Shown piece after piece: positions 53,627-61,308 of a stretch of DNA of 64,000 nucleotides. Source of the DNA: Pseudonocardia kujensis (GTDB lineage: Bacteria > Actinomycetota > Actinomycetes > Mycobacteriales > Pseudonocardiaceae); the NCBI RefSeq assembly GCF_021283305.1, contig NZ_JAJSOK010000006.1:124001-188000 (forward strand), read 5' to 3'. Made by a program: the position numbers and the translations under genes. The number at the start of each line of letters is the position of its first letter. Position 1 is the stretch's first letter. The notes beneath the pieces were generated by a model. That model saw only the letters and a program-made list of their open reading frames with translations, was not told the origin of the DNA and searched no databases.

Positions 53627-54352
53627 TCAGTGCTGGTCGCGGGCCGGACCCGTCCAGTCCAGATCGATGTCGACGGCCACCACACCCGGCCCCAGGTCCG
53701 CCCCGGCCTCCTGCGCGATCAGCAGCTCGGCGGTGTGCCGGACGTGCTCGCGCATGGCCTTCGCCGCCCCCTCGGCGTCCCCCGCCTCGATCAGGTCGAG
53801 GATCGCCCGGTGCTCGGCCACGATGTCGTCGAGGCTGCGGGACTCGCGCGCGGTCGACACGCCGCGGCGCAGCACCATGTCGCGCAGTCCGTCGACGAAC
53901 GCGGCCAGCCGCGCGTTGCCCGAGGCCTCGAGCAGGACGCGGTGGAAGCGCCGGTCGTGCTCGAACATCGTGAACTCGTCGTCGGCCTTCGCGGCCTTCT
54001 CCATGTGGGCGAACATCCGGCGCAGCTCGCGGCGCTGGTTCCCGTCGAGCCGGGTGGTCGCGCGCCGCACCGCCGGCGGCTCGAGCAGCAGCCGCAGTGC
54101 GAAGACCTCCTCCAGGTCGTGCAAGGAGGTGAGCAGGATGCGGACGCCGCGGTTGCGCTCGAAGCGCACCATGCCCTGTTGCGCGAGCTTGATCAGCGCC
54201 TCGCGGACGGGCGTGCGCGACACGCCGAGCTGCGTGGCGAGGTTCTGCACCGAGTGCAGGCTGCCGGGCGCGAGCTCGCCGCTGATCACCGCGGCGCGGA
54301 GCGAGGCGAGGACCTGCGCGTTGACGCTCGCGGTCTCGGGGAGCTGCTTCAT
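53627..54352 (-). CDS. GntR-family regulator, FadR/FCD subfamily
   Basis: 241 residues. The N-terminal winged helix contains LRAAVISGELAPGS and SVQNLATQLGVSRTPVREAL. The C-terminal helical FCD domain has metal-type positions in FEHDRRFHRVLLEASGN and VAEHRAILDLIEAGD ... REHVRHTAE, so it probably binds a carboxylate effector with a metal. It lies just upstream of the lactonase on the same strand, 107 bp apart. The TGGCATGC element occurs in both its own and the lactonase upstream gap, which suggests it is the cluster repressor. Confidence 0.88.
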   Translation of the reverse strand: MKQLPETASVNAQVLASLRAAVISGELAPGSLHSVQNLATQLGVSRTPVREALIKLAQQGMVRFERNRGVRILLTSLHDLEEVFALRLLLEPPAVRRATTRLDGNQRRELRRMFAHMEKAAKADDEFTMFEHDRRFHRVLLEASGNARLAAFVDGLRDMVLRRGVSTARESRSLDDIVAEHRAILDLIEAGDAEGAAKAMREHVRHTAELLIAQEAGADLGPGVVAVDIDLDWTGPARDQH

Positions 54353-54379
54353 CCGGTGCCACCCTGCACCGGGGCGAGA

Positions 54380-54393
54380 GTGGCATGCGACAC
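54380..54393. promoter_or_regulatory. GTGGCATGCGACAC operator candidate upstream of gntR
   Basis: Imperfect palindrome sharing the TGGCATGC element with the lactonase site, 28 bp upstream of the gntR ATG. Position suits autoregulation. Confidence 0.5.
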
Positions 54394-54575
54394 GTCACCG
54401 GTCAAACCGGCCGGCCGGCCGTCCGGCGGACCCGGCGCGACGCCGGACGGGCGCCGGAATGTTCCCGGGGTGTCCGCACCGGGCCCCGGCCACCCACTTG
54501 ATAACGTCTTGCGGCGCAGGTCCAGCAGCGAGGCCCGCGGTCCCCGGTAGACCGAGACCCGCTGGACAGGTGGAC

Positions 54576-54902
54576 ATGCCCGACGACCTCGATCCGTCGC
54601 GCCCGGACGAGGCCTCTCGCGAATCCGAGCTGCTCGAACGCGTCGCCCAGCTCGAGACCGCGCTCCGCAGCCGGCCCGCCATCGAACAGGCCAAGGGCAT
54701 GATCATGGTGGTGCACCGCTGCGACGACGAGCAGGCCTTCCGGGTGCTGATCGCCGTCTCCCAGAGCTGCAACCGCAAGCTCCGTGAGGTCGCCGCCGAG
54801 ATCGTCGCGGCACTGCCGGTCGACAAGCCGCTCCCGCCCGACATCGCCGTCGCCCTCGACAACGAGGTGCGCAGGCTGCAGGCGGGGAACGCGGCGCACT
54901 AG
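54576..54902 (+). CDS. stand-alone ANTAR-domain protein
   Basis: 108 residues from ATG 54576. After a short Glu-rich lead (residues 15-32, LLERVAQLETAL, possibly coiled coil) comes the ANTAR three-helix domain: RPAIEQAKGMIMVVHRCDD, AFRVLIAVSQSCNRKLREVA and AEIVAAL. ANTAR domains bind dual hairpin RNAs to prevent termination. No GAF, PAS or receiver domain is attached, so a signal input must be separate. No ANTAR-type dual hairpin was recognised nearby. The stop codon overlaps the menB promoter-like TAGATT. Confidence 0.85.
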   Translation: MPDDLDPSRPDEASRESELLERVAQLETALRSRPAIEQAKGMIMVVHRCDDEQAFRVLIAVSQSCNRKLREVAAEIVAALPVDKPLPPDIAVALDNEVRRLQAGNAAH

Positions 54903-54905
54903 ATT
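54900..54905 (+). promoter_or_regulatory. -10 box TAGATT for leaderless menB, embedded in the ANTAR stop codon
   Basis: TAGATT starts with the TAG stop of the upstream gene and ends seven bases before GTG 54913. The menA gene has the identical arrangement. Confidence 0.6.
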
Positions 54906-54912
54906 CCTGATC

Positions 54913-55833
54913 GTGACCAGCCCGGCATCCGACTTCGTGTCCGAGACCTTCGATCCCGCGGCCTGGACGGCGGTGCCGGGGTTCTCGTTCACCGACATCA
55001 CCTACCACCGGGCGGTGGACTGCGGGGTGGTGCGGATCGCGTTCGACCGTCCCGAGGTCCGCAACGCCTTCCGTCCGCACACCGTCGACGAGCTCTACAC
55101 CGCCCTCGAACACGCCCGCACCACCGCCGACGTCGGCTGCGTGCTGCTCACCGGCAACGGCCCCTCGCCCAAGGACGGCGGCTGGGCCTTCTGCTCCGGC
55201 GGCGACCAGCGCATCCGCGGCCGCACCGGCTACCGGTACGCGTCCGGCGAGACCGCCGACACCGTCGACGCCGGCCGCGCCGGGCGCCTGCACATCCTGG
55301 AGTGCCAACGCCTGATCCGGTTCATGCCCAAACCGGTCATCGCCGTGGTCAACGGCTGGGCCGCCGGCGGCGGGCACTCCCTGCACGCCGTCGCCGACCT
55401 GACCCTGGCCTCGGCCGAGCACGCCCGGTTCAAGCAGACCGACGCCGACGTCGGCTCGTTCGACGGCGGCTACGGCTCGGCCTACCTGGCCCGGCAGGTC
55501 GGGCAGAAGTTCGCCCGCGAGATCTTCTTCCTCGGCCGCCCCTACACCGCCGAGCAGATGCACCACATGGGCGCGGTCAACGCCGTCGTCCCCCACGCCG
55601 AGCTCGAAGCCACCGCGCTGCAGTGGGGCCGGGAGATCCTCGGCAAGTCCCCGCAGGCCCAGCGGATGCTCAAGTACAGCTTCAACCTCGTCGACGACGG
55701 CCTCGTCGGCCAGCAGCTGTTCGCCGGCGAGGCGACCCGGCTGGCCTACATGACCGACGAAGCCGTCGAGGGTCGCGACGCGTTCCTGCAGAAACGCGAC
55801 CCCGACTGGTCCCCCTACCCCTGGCACTACTAG
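54913..55833 (+). CDS. menB: 1,4-dihydroxy-2-naphthoyl-CoA synthase
   Basis: 306 residues from GTG 54913. Crotonase-fold enzyme that closes the second ring of menaquinone from O-succinylbenzoyl-CoA. The oxyanion and active-site segments SGGDQRIRGRTGYRY, NGWAAGGGHSLH and DADVGSFDGGYGSAYLARQVG are all typical of MenB, as is the C-terminal DPDWSPYPW. The length is that of actinobacterial MenB. No ribosome site precedes the start, in line with a leaderless message. Confidence 0.95.
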   Translation: MTSPASDFVSETFDPAAWTAVPGFSFTDITYHRAVDCGVVRIAFDRPEVRNAFRPHTVDELYTALEHARTTADVGCVLLTGNGPSPKDGGWAFCSGGDQRIRGRTGYRYASGETADTVDAGRAGRLHILECQRLIRFMPKPVIAVVNGWAAGGGHSLHAVADLTLASAEHARFKQTDADVGSFDGGYGSAYLARQVGQKFAREIFFLGRPYTAEQMHHMGAVNAVVPHAELEATALQWGREILGKSPQAQRMLKYSFNLVDDGLVGQQLFAGEATRLAYMTDEAVEGRDAFLQKRDPDWSPYPWHY

Positions 55834-55919
55834 CGCCGCCGCGCTCGTGCGCGGTCGTGGTGCCCGGGCACCGCTGACCGTGCACGGGCCGGTCGGGTGC
55901 CGGTGGGATCCTGGGGATC

Positions 55920-57068
55920 ATGCGTCCCCTGCACGCGCTGCCCCTCGACGGTTCCCCCGACTCGCTCGACGCCCTCGTCCGCGCCCTCGACGCGGCGCTC
56001 GACGGGACCGGCCCGGCCGTGGTGCCGGGTGCGGCCACCGCGCCGGCGCCCGAGGTGCCCGAGGAGGTCGCGGTCGTCATCTCCACCTCGGGCTCCACGG
56101 GCACTCCCAAGCACGTGATGCTCAGCGCCGCGGCGCTGACCGCCTCGGCCCGGGCCACGGAGGCCCGGCTCGGCGGCCCCGCCCGCTGGGTGCTGGCGCT
56201 CCCGGCCGAGCACGTCGCCGGGGTGCAGGTGGTGCTGCGCGCCCTGCTCGCCGGCGCCCCGCCCGTCGTCCAGGACCTCCGGGAGGGCTTCCGGCCCGCC
56301 GGGTTCGCCCGTGCCACCGGTCTGCTGCCGCACGGCGCCCGCCGCTACACCAGCCTCGTGCCCACCCAGCTCGGTCGCGTCCTCGACGAGGGCGGCGCCG
56401 CGATGTACGCCCTCGCGGGCTTCGACGCCGTGCTGATCGGTGGGGCGGCGCTCGCCCCGGCCCTGCGCGCGCGGGCCGAGGAGATGGGCGTCCGCGTCGT
56501 CACGACCTACGGGCTGAGCGAGATGTGCGGCGGGTGCGTCTACGACGGCGTGCCGCTCGACGGCGTGCGGGTCGGGCTGGCCGACGACGGCCGGCTCTCG
56601 CTCGGCGGACCGATGATCGCGGAGGGCTACCTCGGCGACCCGGAGCTCACCGCGGCCTCCTTCGTCGACGGCATGTTCGTGACCGGCGACCTCGGGCAGT
56701 GGGCCGGCGGCCGGCTCACCGTCCTCGGGCGCGCCGACGACGTGATCGTGACCGGCGGGGAGAAGGTCGCCCCGGCCGCGGTCGAGCGGGTCCTCGCGGC
56801 GCAGCCCGGCGTCGGCGCCGTGTGCGTGGTGGGGGTGCCGGACCCCGAATGGGGGCAGGCGGTGGTCGCCGCCGTCGTCCCGACGGGGGCCGGACCGGAC
56901 GTCGAGGGGCTCCGTGCGGCCGTCCGTGCGGCGGAGGGGCGCGCCGCCGTCCCCCGACGGGTACGGCTGATGCCGGAGCTCCCGCTGCGGGGCGTGGGGA
57001 AGCCGGACCGCACGGCACTCGTCGCCCTCCTCTCCACACCCGATCCGGTGGGAGACCGCCCGAAGTGA
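55920..57068 (+). CDS. menE: O-succinylbenzoate-CoA ligase
   Basis: 382 residues, shorter than typical acyl-CoA ligases because the N-terminal domain is reduced, as in mycobacterial MenE. The AMP-binding P-loop STSGSTGTPK lies at 55-64. TTYGLSEMCGG, GDLGQWAGGRLTVLGRADDVIVTGGEKV (read as GDLGQW then GRADDVIVTGGEKV) and the C-terminal catalytic Lys in GVGKPDR are present. It activates O-succinylbenzoate just before MenB. It follows menB by 86 bp. A GATCCT box seven bases before the ATG may be a leaderless -10. Confidence 0.92.
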   Translation: MRPLHALPLDGSPDSLDALVRALDAALDGTGPAVVPGAATAPAPEVPEEVAVVISTSGSTGTPKHVMLSAAALTASARATEARLGGPARWVLALPAEHVAGVQVVLRALLAGAPPVVQDLREGFRPAGFARATGLLPHGARRYTSLVPTQLGRVLDEGGAAMYALAGFDAVLIGGAALAPALRARAEEMGVRVVTTYGLSEMCGGCVYDGVPLDGVRVGLADDGRLSLGGPMIAEGYLGDPELTAASFVDGMFVTGDLGQWAGGRLTVLGRADDVIVTGGEKVAPAAVERVLAAQPGVGAVCVVGVPDPEWGQAVVAAVVPTGAGPDVEGLRAAVRAAEGRAAVPRRVRLMPELPLRGVGKPDRTALVALLSTPDPVGDRPK

Positions 57069-57077
57069 TGACGGATG

Positions 57078-57101
57078 GTGACACCCCATGGTGGTTGTCA
57101 C
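57078..57101. promoter_or_regulatory. inverted repeat GTGACA-N12-TGTCAC in the leader of the secreted protein
   Basis: Perfect 6-bp arms lie 104 bp upstream of the secreted-protein start. The region 57069-57204 is visibly less GC-rich than its surroundings. It could be an operator or an RNA hairpin; no known riboswitch consensus was recognised. Confidence 0.35.
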
Positions 57102-57204
57102 TCTCCGTTGATTGACGGTTACGCCTTCATCCGATTGCCTGCATCCCCACACGGCACTTCTTCACCTGCCGTCACAGGAACCACACGGGGGACGAGGAGC
57201 ACGG

Positions 57205-58911
57205 ATGCGGATGAGGTGGCGCGCGGGCCTGGTCGTGGCCGCGGCGACGGCACTCGCGGCCGGTGGGGTCGCGCCGGCGGGCGCGAACGGAGGCGGCTCC
57301 TCCACGACCTGGTCGGCGGACCTGGCCTCCGGCGAGGCCGCCGGGGTCACGGACGACGGCGACGGCGTGCGGCTCGACCCGGCGACGGCCTTCACGGCAC
57401 CGGTCGAGCAGGGCGGGGCGACCGAGGCGGCGGCTCCCGCCGACGCCGTGCCCACCGGGCTGCTCACCCTCGCCCCGCAGGAGCTGGACCGGCCGACCTC
57501 CCGCGTCGACTCGGTGGTCGACGGCGACCTGCCCCCGGGCACGACGGCGTCGGTCGACGTCCGCGGGCGCACCACGTCGGGCCGGTGGACCGAGTGGATC
57601 CCGGCGACGGCGTCGGGCGCGGACTCCGGCAGCGTCACGCTGCCGCGCCCGACCTCCGAGGTGCAGGGCCGGCTGGTGCTCACCGGCACCCCGGAGGGCA
57701 CGGCACCCACGGTGCGCGGGGTGACCCTCACCGCCGCGCCCGCGTCCTCGGCGGAGGGCGGGCCCGACCTCACGGAGAACGGCCCCTTCAGCGCCGGCGT
57801 GTTCGCCACCCGCGAGGGACTCGTCGGCGGCACGACCTCCAACGGGCACGTGATCACCGAGCGGGACCACTTCGTCGCGCTGCCCTCGCGCCGCGCGCTC
57901 TCGCCGCGGGACACCAGCGACTACTCGGTGCGGGTGTGCGCCCCGAACGGGCGCTGCGCGTTCGCGCCGGTGTGGGACGTCGGGCCGTGGAACACCCGCG
58001 ACGACTACTGGAACCCGCCGGGCCAGCGCCAGGAGTGGGCGGACCTGCCCCAGGGCGTGCCGCAGGCCCAGGCGGCCTTCCGCGACGGCTACAACGGCGG
58101 CAACGACCAGTTCGGCCGCAAGCTCGTGAACCCGGCGGGCATCGACCTCGCCGACGGGGTGTTCTGGGACGCGCTCGGGCTCAAGGACAACTCGCAGGTC
58201 CAGGTCGACTACCTGTGGACGGGATCCGTGCGGCTCTCCAAGGTCGAGTCGGACTCCGAGGACGGGACCGCCCAGGTCCGCGCCGCGCCGTCGGACGACG
58301 CGGAGGTGGTCGGCGTGGCCGCGGACACCGCCGACGTGCCGGTCCAGTGCGCGACGGGCACCGGCGCGGACGCCTGGCTGCGGATCGGCGACGGCCAGTT
58401 CCTCAGCGCGGCCGTGCTGCCGGACGCGGCGGACGTGCCGGCGTGCGACGACGACGGGAACGCCGCGGGTGCGACGCGCGCGGAACCTGCCGTGGGTGCC
58501 GGCGCCGGTGCCGCGGGAGCGGGCTCCGCAGCGGCGGGCGCGGGCTCGGGCGCCGCCGGAGCGGGCGGGGACGCGGAGGCCCCGGCTCCGGCCGGCCCGT
58601 CGACACCCGCGGCGCAGGACGCGGCAAGTGCCGAGGTCGGCGGCTCCGCCGCGGTGCGGGCGGGCGCCTCGACCGTGAACGGCGATCCCCTCGCCGGTGC
58701 GACCGCCGCCCCTGCAGTCCCCGCGCCTGCAGCCACCCCGCCCTCCGCAACCTCTGCGCCGAGCGCCACCTCGGCAGGTCCGGCAGCGCCGGCCCCCGGC
58801 CCGGCGGCGCCTGCGAGCGCCGCCTCGGCGGCCGCGTCCCCGTCCACCTCGACCGCCGTGCCCGCCCCCGGCCCCGAGGCGGCCCACCCGGCCGCGAACA
58901 CCGGCGACTAG
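57205..58911 (+). CDS. secreted protein with probable double-psi beta-barrel and Ala/Pro-rich tail
   Basis: 568 residues from ATG 57205 with GAGGAG upstream. A Sec signal peptide (MRMRWRAGLVVAAATALAAG, cleavage near PAGANG) starts it. Residues about 35-190 form a beta-rich region (SGRWTEWIPATASG). Residues about 210-330 contain HVITERDHFVALPS, VRVCAPNGRCAFAPVWDVGPWN and GIDLADGVFWDALG, which resemble an RlpA-type double-psi barrel. A short SH3-like part follows, then a long low-complexity Ala/Pro/Gly/Ser tail (from about 430). A cell-wall role is plausible. The stop codon overlaps the menA -10 box. Confidence 0.7.
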   Translation: MRMRWRAGLVVAAATALAAGGVAPAGANGGGSSTTWSADLASGEAAGVTDDGDGVRLDPATAFTAPVEQGGATEAAAPADAVPTGLLTLAPQELDRPTSRVDSVVDGDLPPGTTASVDVRGRTTSGRWTEWIPATASGADSGSVTLPRPTSEVQGRLVLTGTPEGTAPTVRGVTLTAAPASSAEGGPDLTENGPFSAGVFATREGLVGGTTSNGHVITERDHFVALPSRRALSPRDTSDYSVRVCAPNGRCAFAPVWDVGPWNTRDDYWNPPGQRQEWADLPQGVPQAQAAFRDGYNGGNDQFGRKLVNPAGIDLADGVFWDALGLKDNSQVQVDYLWTGSVRLSKVESDSEDGTAQVRAAPSDDAEVVGVAADTADVPVQCATGTGADAWLRIGDGQFLSAAVLPDAADVPACDDDGNAAGATRAEPAVGAGAGAAGAGSAAAGAGSGAAGAGGDAEAPAPAGPSTPAAQDAASAEVGGSAAVRAGASTVNGDPLAGATAAPAVPAPAATPPSATSAPSATSAGPAAPAPGPAAPASAASAAASPSTSTAVPAPGPEAAHPAANTGD

Positions 58912-58914
58912 ATT
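58909..58914 (+). promoter_or_regulatory. -10 box TAGATT for leaderless menA, embedded in the upstream stop codon
   Basis: Same hexamer and the same overlap with a TAG stop as upstream of menB; it ends six bases before GTG 58921. Confidence 0.6.
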
Positions 58915-58920
58915 CGACGC

Positions 58921-59802
58921 GTGGCCACGCTGGCGCAGTGGGTCGAGGGTGCTCGGCCGCGGACCCTCCCGACCGCCGTCTCCCCCGTCCTGGTCGGGAC
59001 CGGAGCCGCCATCGGCTCCGGGACCGTCGAGATCGGCCGCGCGCTCCTCGCGCTGCTCGTCTCGGTCGCCCTGGTGATCGGGGTGAACTTCGCCAACGAC
59101 TACTCCGACGGTATCCGCGGCACGGACGACGAGCGCGTCGGGCCGCTGCGGCTCGTCGGCTCCAAGCTCGCGAGCCCGGTCGCGGTGCGCAACGCGGCGC
59201 TCGTCTGCTTCGCGATCGCCGCGCTGGCGGGGCTGACGCTGGTCTCGCTGAGCCGGACCTGGTGGCTGATCGCCGTCGGCGCCGTCTGCATCGCCGGTGC
59301 CTGGTTCTACACGGGCGGCAAGCGGCCCTACGGCTACGCGGGGCTCGGCGAGCTCGCCGTCTTCGTCTTCTTCGGGCTGGTCGGCGTGCTCGGCACCGTC
59401 GTGACCCAGAGCGGCGCCCCCGGGGCGCTCGCGATCGTGGGCGCGGTGGGCGTCGGGCTGCTGAGCTGCGCCGTGCTCGTCGCGAACAACCTGCGGGACA
59501 TCGCCGGCGACGAGGTGGTGGGCAAGCGCACCCTGGCCGTCGCGCTCGGCGACCGGGACACCCGCCGGTTCTACGCGGCGCTCGTGCTGCTGCCCTTCCT
59601 GCTCACGCTCGGCATGGCCGTCCGCAGCTGGCCGGTGCTGCTCGCCCTGCTCGCCCTGCCGCTCGCGATCGGCCCGGTCCGCCGGGTCCTGGGCGGCGCC
59701 GAGGGCCGCAAGCTCATCCGCGTGCTGCGCGACACCGGCCTGCTGCTGCTGGGCTGGTCAGCGGGGACCGGGGTCGGCCTCGCCCTCGGCCTGCTGATCT
59801 GA
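58921..59802 (+). CDS. menA: 1,4-dihydroxy-2-naphthoate polyprenyltransferase
   Basis: 293 residues, eight or nine helices, UbiA superfamily. The first Asp-rich motif is NFANDYSDGIRGTDD (56-70) and the second NNLRDIAGDEVVGKRTLA. The opening WVEGARPRTLPTAVSPVLVG is diagnostic of MenA. It joins the polyprenyl tail to DHNA at the membrane. Its last 45 bases overlap the DUF4229 gene on the other strand. Confidence 0.95.
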   Translation: MATLAQWVEGARPRTLPTAVSPVLVGTGAAIGSGTVEIGRALLALLVSVALVIGVNFANDYSDGIRGTDDERVGPLRLVGSKLASPVAVRNAALVCFAIAALAGLTLVSLSRTWWLIAVGAVCIAGAWFYTGGKRPYGYAGLGELAVFVFFGLVGVLGTVVTQSGAPGALAIVGAVGVGLLSCAVLVANNLRDIAGDEVVGKRTLAVALGDRDTRRFYAALVLLPFLLTLGMAVRSWPVLLALLALPLAIGPVRRVLGGAEGRKLIRVLRDTGLLLLGWSAGTGVGLALGLLI

Positions 59803-60330
59803 GGCACCGGGCTTCTCGGCACCGGGCTTCTCGGCACCGGGCTTCTCGGCACCGGGCTTCTCGGCACCGGGCTTCTCGGCACCGGACTTCTCGGCACCGG
59901 GCTTCTCGGCGGTGGGGTCCTCGGGGGCGGGCTTGGTGACGGCCGGCCCCTCCCCCTGCGTCGACGCCGACCCCGCAACACCCCCGGCAGTGGTCTCACC
60001 CGGTTCGTCGCCGCGCAGGCGCGCCCGCAGCGCCTCGCGCTGGGCGCCGCGCCGCCGACCGGACTCGGCCAGCGCGAGGTCCAGCCGGGCCCGCAGCCCG
60101 CGGAACACCACCAGCGACAGCGGCAGGGCCACCACCAGCGCGAGGAGGAGGGCCAGCAGAACCGGCACCCCCGCGAGGGCGAGCAGGGCCGCGAGGACCG
60201 CGATCAGCCCGATCCGGGCGACCGTGTAGAGCGCGATGGTGGCCGCCAGGCCGGGCGCCGGCCGCGAGCCAGGCGCGGCGGGGGGCGTGTCCGTGTCGGG
60301 GTCGCTGTCGGTGCGGGGGCCTGTCGCCAT
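59758..60330 (-). CDS. DUF4229 membrane protein with EKPGA repeats
   Basis: 190 residues from ATG 60330. Two adjacent helices (about 25-65, LIAVLAALLALAGVPVLLAL) followed by a basic stretch (FRGLRARLDLALAESGRRR) define DUF4229. The C-terminus carries seven EKPGA-type repeats. The function is unknown. The gene ends inside menA on the opposite strand; a DUF4229 neighbour of menA is common in actinobacteria as far as I recall. Confidence 0.78.
   Translation of the reverse strand: MATGPRTDSDPDTDTPPAAPGSRPAPGLAATIALYTVARIGLIAVLAALLALAGVPVLLALLLALVVALPLSLVVFRGLRARLDLALAESGRRRGAQREALRARLRGDEPGETTAGGVAGSASTQGEGPAVTKPAPEDPTAEKPGAEKSGAEKPGAEKPGAEKPGAEKPGAEKPGASDQQAEGEADPGPR
59803..59907 (-). repeat. 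15-bp coding tandem repeat, seven copies (EKPGA)
   Basis: GGCACCGGGCTTCTC on the plus strand repeats at 59803, 59818, 59833, 59848, 59863, 59878 and 59893; only the sixth differs (a P to S change). It begins on the base after the menA stop. Near-identity suggests recent expansion and likely length variation. Confidence 0.92.
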
Positions 60331-60658
60331 GACGTCGAGGGTACGACCGCGCCCGGCTCTACCGTTCGCCGCTCCGGCCCGACCGACGGCCCCGGACCAC
60401 GCGCGCCCACACGCCCCCGTCACGCCCGCGGTGGCACTGTGGAACGCGGCGACGGAGCCCGCCCCCGCGCGAAAGCCCTGCTCAGCGCGTTTTCATCCGA
60501 CGCTCAGGTGCCTCTCAGGATGCCTTCCGCGAGCCGACCGGGATGAACCCCTCTGCCCGTTTTGCCCTTTAAGAGCCCTTTACCTCCGCCCAACCGTTCG
60601 AGTACCCGGGGTCCCCGGTGTCACGATGGCCCGGTAATCGACGATGCGGAGGCTTCGG
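60331..60658. other. bldC upstream region
   Basis: About 330 bp without a gene. The part nearest bldC (60480-60600) is less GC-rich, with a short direct repeat GCCCTTTA at about 60562 and 60573. It presumably holds the bldC promoter; no box could be placed with confidence. Confidence 0.4.
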
Positions 60659-60880
60659 ATGTCTGCTCCGACCCAGAACTCGAACGAGCGCCTGCTCACC
60701 CCCGGTGAGGTGGCCGCCCTGTTCCGTGTCGACCCCAAGACCGTGACCCGTTGGGCCTCGGCCGGCCGGATCGGCTCGATCCGGACCCCTGGCGGCCACC
60801 GCCGCTTCCGGGAGTCCGAGGTGCGCGGGATGCTCGCGGATCTCACCAGTGAGGCCACGATCGGCGCCCAGCGCCACTGA
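60659..60880 (+). CDS. bldC: BldC, MerR-type helix-turn-helix developmental regulator
   Basis: 73 residues from ATG 60659, six bases after GGAGG; an in-frame ATG at 60644 would include that ribosome site. The HTH is LLTPGEVAALFRVDPKTVTRWASAGRIGSIRTPGGHRRF, read as LLTPGEVAALFRVDPKTVTR and WASAGRIGSIRTPGGHRRF. This is nearly the Streptomyces BldC sequence. BldC binds DNA cooperatively as a multimer and controls entry into development. It is alone in its orientation unit. Confidence 0.93.
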   Translation: MSAPTQNSNERLLTPGEVAALFRVDPKTVTRWASAGRIGSIRTPGGHRRFRESEVRGMLADLTSEATIGAQRH

Positions 60881-61052
60881 CGTGACCGTGCCGCCGGCAC
60901 CCGCCGGTGGCTCTCGGTCCGCGGATCCGGGCCGGCCTCCCGCCCACCCGGATCCGCGCCCCCCGGGCGCACGATCGGCCCGCTCCCGTCGAGCGGCTTT
61001 ACCCGGGCATTGCCCGCCGCGCCGGTACGCTCGGTACCGGAGGTGGTTGGTG

Positions 61053-61277
61053 ATGCTGTACCTCATCGCGTTCGCCGTCGCGGCCGTCATCGCACTGCTG
61101 CTGTGGCGGGCGATGAGCGCCGAGCGGGCGGACGTCCCGCGCGGCATCGGCACGTCGGGCCCGGCCGCACCCCCGAGCCGCACGCGGCCCACCGGTCCGG
61201 ACGACGATCCCGACTTCCTGCGGAGCCTCGACGAGTCGCTGCGTCGCGACGAGGACCCGCCGCCCGGCAAGGACTGA
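61053..61277 (+). CDS. small single-helix membrane protein
   Basis: 74 residues from ATG 61053 behind GGAGGTGG. The N-terminal helix (LYLIAFAVAAVIALLLW) precedes a Pro/Asp-rich cytosolic tail with DDDPDFLRSLDESLRRDED. The family is not named. Similar small membrane genes lie near the MinD-like gene in mycobacteria. It converges with that gene here, 31 bp apart. Confidence 0.65.
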   Translation: MLYLIAFAVAAVIALLLWRAMSAERADVPRGIGTSGPAAPPSRTRPTGPDDDPDFLRSLDESLRRDEDPPPGKD

Positions 61278-61308
61278 GCCCGCCGGGCCGCGCTCCGGCG
61301 ACCCGGGC

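Noticed and set aside
57069..57204. Riboswitch (for example c-di-AMP type) in front of the secreted protein
   Set aside because: I could not match the conserved blocks of any known class; only a short inverted repeat is supportable.
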